A DNA stretch of 64,000 nt from Archegozetes longisetosus. Its lineage: Eukaryota > Arthropoda > Arachnida > Sarcoptiformes > Trhypochthoniidae. A program made the translations under genes and the position numbers. Within the stretch, counting starts at the first letter, position 1, and every line of letters begins with the position of its first letter. The notes under the pieces are model-generated. The model did not search any database. It was not told where the DNA came from and was given only the letters and a program-made list of their open reading frames with translations. Positions 62,254 to 64,000 of the stretch are shown piece by piece. Where the stretch lies: the NCBI GenBank assembly GCA_018873245.2, contig JAEMBT020000003.1, positions 12,245,843 through 12,309,842 of the forward strand, in the 5' to 3' direction.

Positions 62254-62740
62254 AATTTCAAGAAGCGTTCTCTCTATTCGACAATCGCGGAGATGGAAAA
62301 ATAAGCGTTTCTCAATTAGGCGATGTTTTGAGAGCATTGGGTCAAAATCCGACCGAAGGAGAAGTGAAAAAATGTTCGAATCAACTGAAACCAGGTCAGA
62401 ACTGCTTCTTAAAAATATTTGTTTAGATATATGATCTGAGACTCGTGCGCAATTGTCACTTTGAACAGATGAAAGAATTGGTTTCGAAGTGTTTCTGCCG
62501 ATTCTACAAACCATCTCGAAAAATCGTTCAACTGATACAGCTGAAGATTTCATCGAAGGCTTGCGTCACTTTGACAAAGATGGCAGCGGTTATATCAGTT
62601 CAGCTGAATTGAGACACTTATTGACAACGCTTGGCGAAAAGTTGACTGACGATGAAGTCGAGCAATTGCTATCCGGACAAGAAGACTCTCAGGGAAACGT
62701 TCACTACGAAGACTTTGTTCGACTTGTTATGAGCGGATAA
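62254..62740 (+). CDS. Mlc-c: non-muscle myosin essential light chain (5' end missing)
   Basis: This EF-hand protein binds the first IQ motif of the myosin II heavy-chain neck. Two exons join in frame, 62254-62394 and 62469-62740, with a 74-bp intron between them. The fused codon gives the Asp of [14 protein letters not shown]. The first EF-hand region reads [18 protein letters not shown], then [15 protein letters not shown]. The third reads [20 protein letters not shown], and the protein ends [18 protein letters not shown] and [10 protein letters not shown]. It is nearly identical in layout to insect Mlc-c. The loop DKDGSGYIS keeps canonical calcium-ligand positions, although light chains of this family often do not bind calcium. 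The exon starts in phase 1 (G/AA gives Glu), so a short upstream exon with the ATG is required. Roughly the first 10 residues are missing, judged from the insect length of about 147. Confidence 0.95.
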
Positions 62741-63026
62741 CAATTGGCTCAATAAGAGAGTCATATTTCCAATCTAAGGATCAAAAGGCAGACTATTTTT
62801 TATCAGTATCTAAGGAATATTTAGAAAGACACTTAGTTTCGATAACTATTTCTTTGATTTCTATTGACATTTTTATTATTATAAAAATTGATGACGAAAA
62901 CACTCAAGTAATTGGTAATTATTATATGATTAACTTTATTGATAATTAATTGTCGTATTTTTATTTATTAAATATATAACAATTTTTGGTAAATTTATGT
63001 AAAAGCAATTTAGCAATCAAAAACTT

Positions 63027-63032
63027 TTTATT
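63027..63032 (-). terminator. candidate poly(A) signal of the Agpat3 gene
   Basis: The minus strand reads AATAAA 261 bases past the stop codon at 63293. Confidence 0.4.
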
Positions 63033-63037
63033 TATAT

Positions 63038-63043
63038 AATAAA
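63038..63043 (+). terminator. candidate poly(A) signal of Mlc-c
   Basis: AATAAA lies 298 bases after the Mlc-c stop codon, a few bases from the opposing minus-strand signal. Confidence 0.4.
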
Positions 63044-63292
63044 ATCACAAGTTTTTAGTACCTAAAATGAATTCTCTCTCAATTATACTATCGAGTATTT
63101 AAGGAGAACGAAACGAAAAATTGTCATTCAAAACTTGACCAATTCAACTCAACTCATGTGTATTTCAAACACACAAATTCATTGACATAGAAATGGATCA
63201 GCGCTTAATGAGAGAAACAAAATTAAAATTTGCACAAAATCAGATGAAACAATGAAAAGCATAATAGTTGTTTTCGAACTGATTTTATGCGA

Positions 63293-64000
63293 CTATCGCA
63301 CTATTGTGGTAGTGTTGAATCGTCTTCTGACTGATGATTCACTACTTGTATTATTGCTAGGACTGGATTCAGGTTTGGTTTGAATGCTACCGTATTTTGA
63401 TCCTCTCTTTATTTTAGTTGAGCTGATCATTATATAAACAGATATCAAACCTGATTCAAAGTGAAAATTGGAATAGAAAATTTTAGAAAATCAAGTTAAA
63501 ATAAAATATAAGATGTAAGTCAACTTACCGAAAGCGAATACGCAAGAAGTCGATATAATTAGATACCAATTTCCAGATGTGAACACATACCATAAACCAT
63601 AAATAAACGAAAGCATTATTACGACAAACCAACTCATCCAATTGATTAGTGGTGCTATTCTTCGAGGATGCTCAACAAGAATTCCAGGAAATTTTCCATT
63701 CTTCTCATGGTATTCCATCAATTGGTCCTAAAGTATTGGATTGTATCAGTTGAATAATTGCATTTATGATTGATTGAGTCGTTAAGGATCTGAATTAACT
63801 ACTAGACCTTTTTTTGGTATAAATCATAGAGGAATTTAGAAATATTATCATCAGTATCAGTGGGTACATCACTTAATGGTATTTTGCGCAAATACAAGTC
63901 TCCATTACATTGTTTGCCTTTGATTATTGATGTGAACGTTGGCTCGTGTGCCATGTTATTGGGAAATTTGAGCTGAATATCATAGAGAACTGTCTCCGGG
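63293..64000 (-). CDS. Agpat3: 1-acyl-sn-glycerol-3-phosphate acyltransferase, AGPAT3/4 type (3' end; runs off the window)
   Basis: This ER-membrane enzyme acylates lysophosphatidic acid to phosphatidic acid in glycerophospholipid synthesis. Three minus-strand exons join in frame: 64000-63808 (continuing beyond the window), 63727-63529 and 63450-63293. The first carries LRKIPLSDVPTD and KFLYDLYQKK. The second carries DQLMEYHEKNGKFPG and then WMSWFVVIMLSFIYGLWYV. These match the region after the catalytic domain in AGPAT3/4 (R.PLEDIP, W...LYQ.KDALQE....G.FPG, then two C-terminal membrane segments). The last exon gives FGLISVYIMIS, a basic KIKRGSKYG motif and a Ser/Asn/Thr-rich tail ending TTTIVR. 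The catalytic HXXXXD part lies outside the window. Confidence 0.93.

Larger units (their letters stand above)
62741..63292. other. convergent 3' region of Mlc-c and Agpat3
   Basis: AT-rich. It carries AATAAA on the plus strand at 63038-63043 and on the minus strand at 63032-63027, which are suitable poly(A) signals for the two convergent genes. Confidence 0.55.

Noticed and set aside
1-64000. tRNA genes, rRNA, CRISPR arrays and endogenous viral elements
   Set aside because: I looked for tRNA T-loop and cloverleaf patterns, repeat-spacer arrays and reverse transcriptase or capsid motifs, and saw none that could be supported.

Overview
The window is AT-rich eukaryotic DNA with short GT-AG introns (mostly 60-430 bp) inside otherwise compact genes. 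The proteins read like arthropod ones: the non-muscle essential myosin light chain is very close to insect Mlc-c, there is a single invertebrate-type ephrin, and the homeobox gene is NK-like. My best guess is a mite or another small chelicerate. That is an inference, and no species marker was seen.

Layout. From 4.8 to 15.2 kb the minus strand carries the last four exons of an ephrin, spread over large introns; its signal-peptide exon was not found. From 15.2 to 37.7 kb I see no recognisable gene, only microsatellites, hairpins and a few GC-richer islands. Two small inverted-repeat elements (MITEs) lie at 37.8-38.7 kb. A complete glycogen debranching enzyme gene follows on the minus strand (39.4-45.3 kb, 11 exons, about 1504 aa). 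Next, also on the minus strand, is a complete three-repeat Myb gene (46.9-50.4 kb, 7 exons, about 658 aa). From 51.4 to 53.3 kb lies a decayed minus-strand Fanzor, the eukaryotic relative of the TnpB/Cas12 nucleases. From 54.1 to 54.9 kb lies an internally deleted hAT transposon sitting exactly between a (CA)n and a (CT)n tract. The plus strand then holds the 3' part of a TAB2/TAB3-type adaptor (55.9-57.0 kb), an ANTP-class homeobox gene whose homeodomain is split over three exons (59.1-60.0 kb), and Mlc-c (62.3-62.7 kb). At the right edge the minus strand carries the 3' end of an AGPAT3/4-type lysophosphatidic acid acyltransferase, convergent with Mlc-c.

Function. These are unrelated housekeeping, signalling and developmental genes: glycogen breakdown, cell-cycle transcription, TAK1 signalling, Eph signalling, actomyosin and phospholipid synthesis. 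There is no operon-like logic. The most interesting items are the Fanzor relic, the three perfect 11-bp repeats upstream of Myb, the changed ubiquitin-contact residue in the TAB2 zinc finger, the two MITEs, and a few structured or GC-rich islands that I cannot explain.
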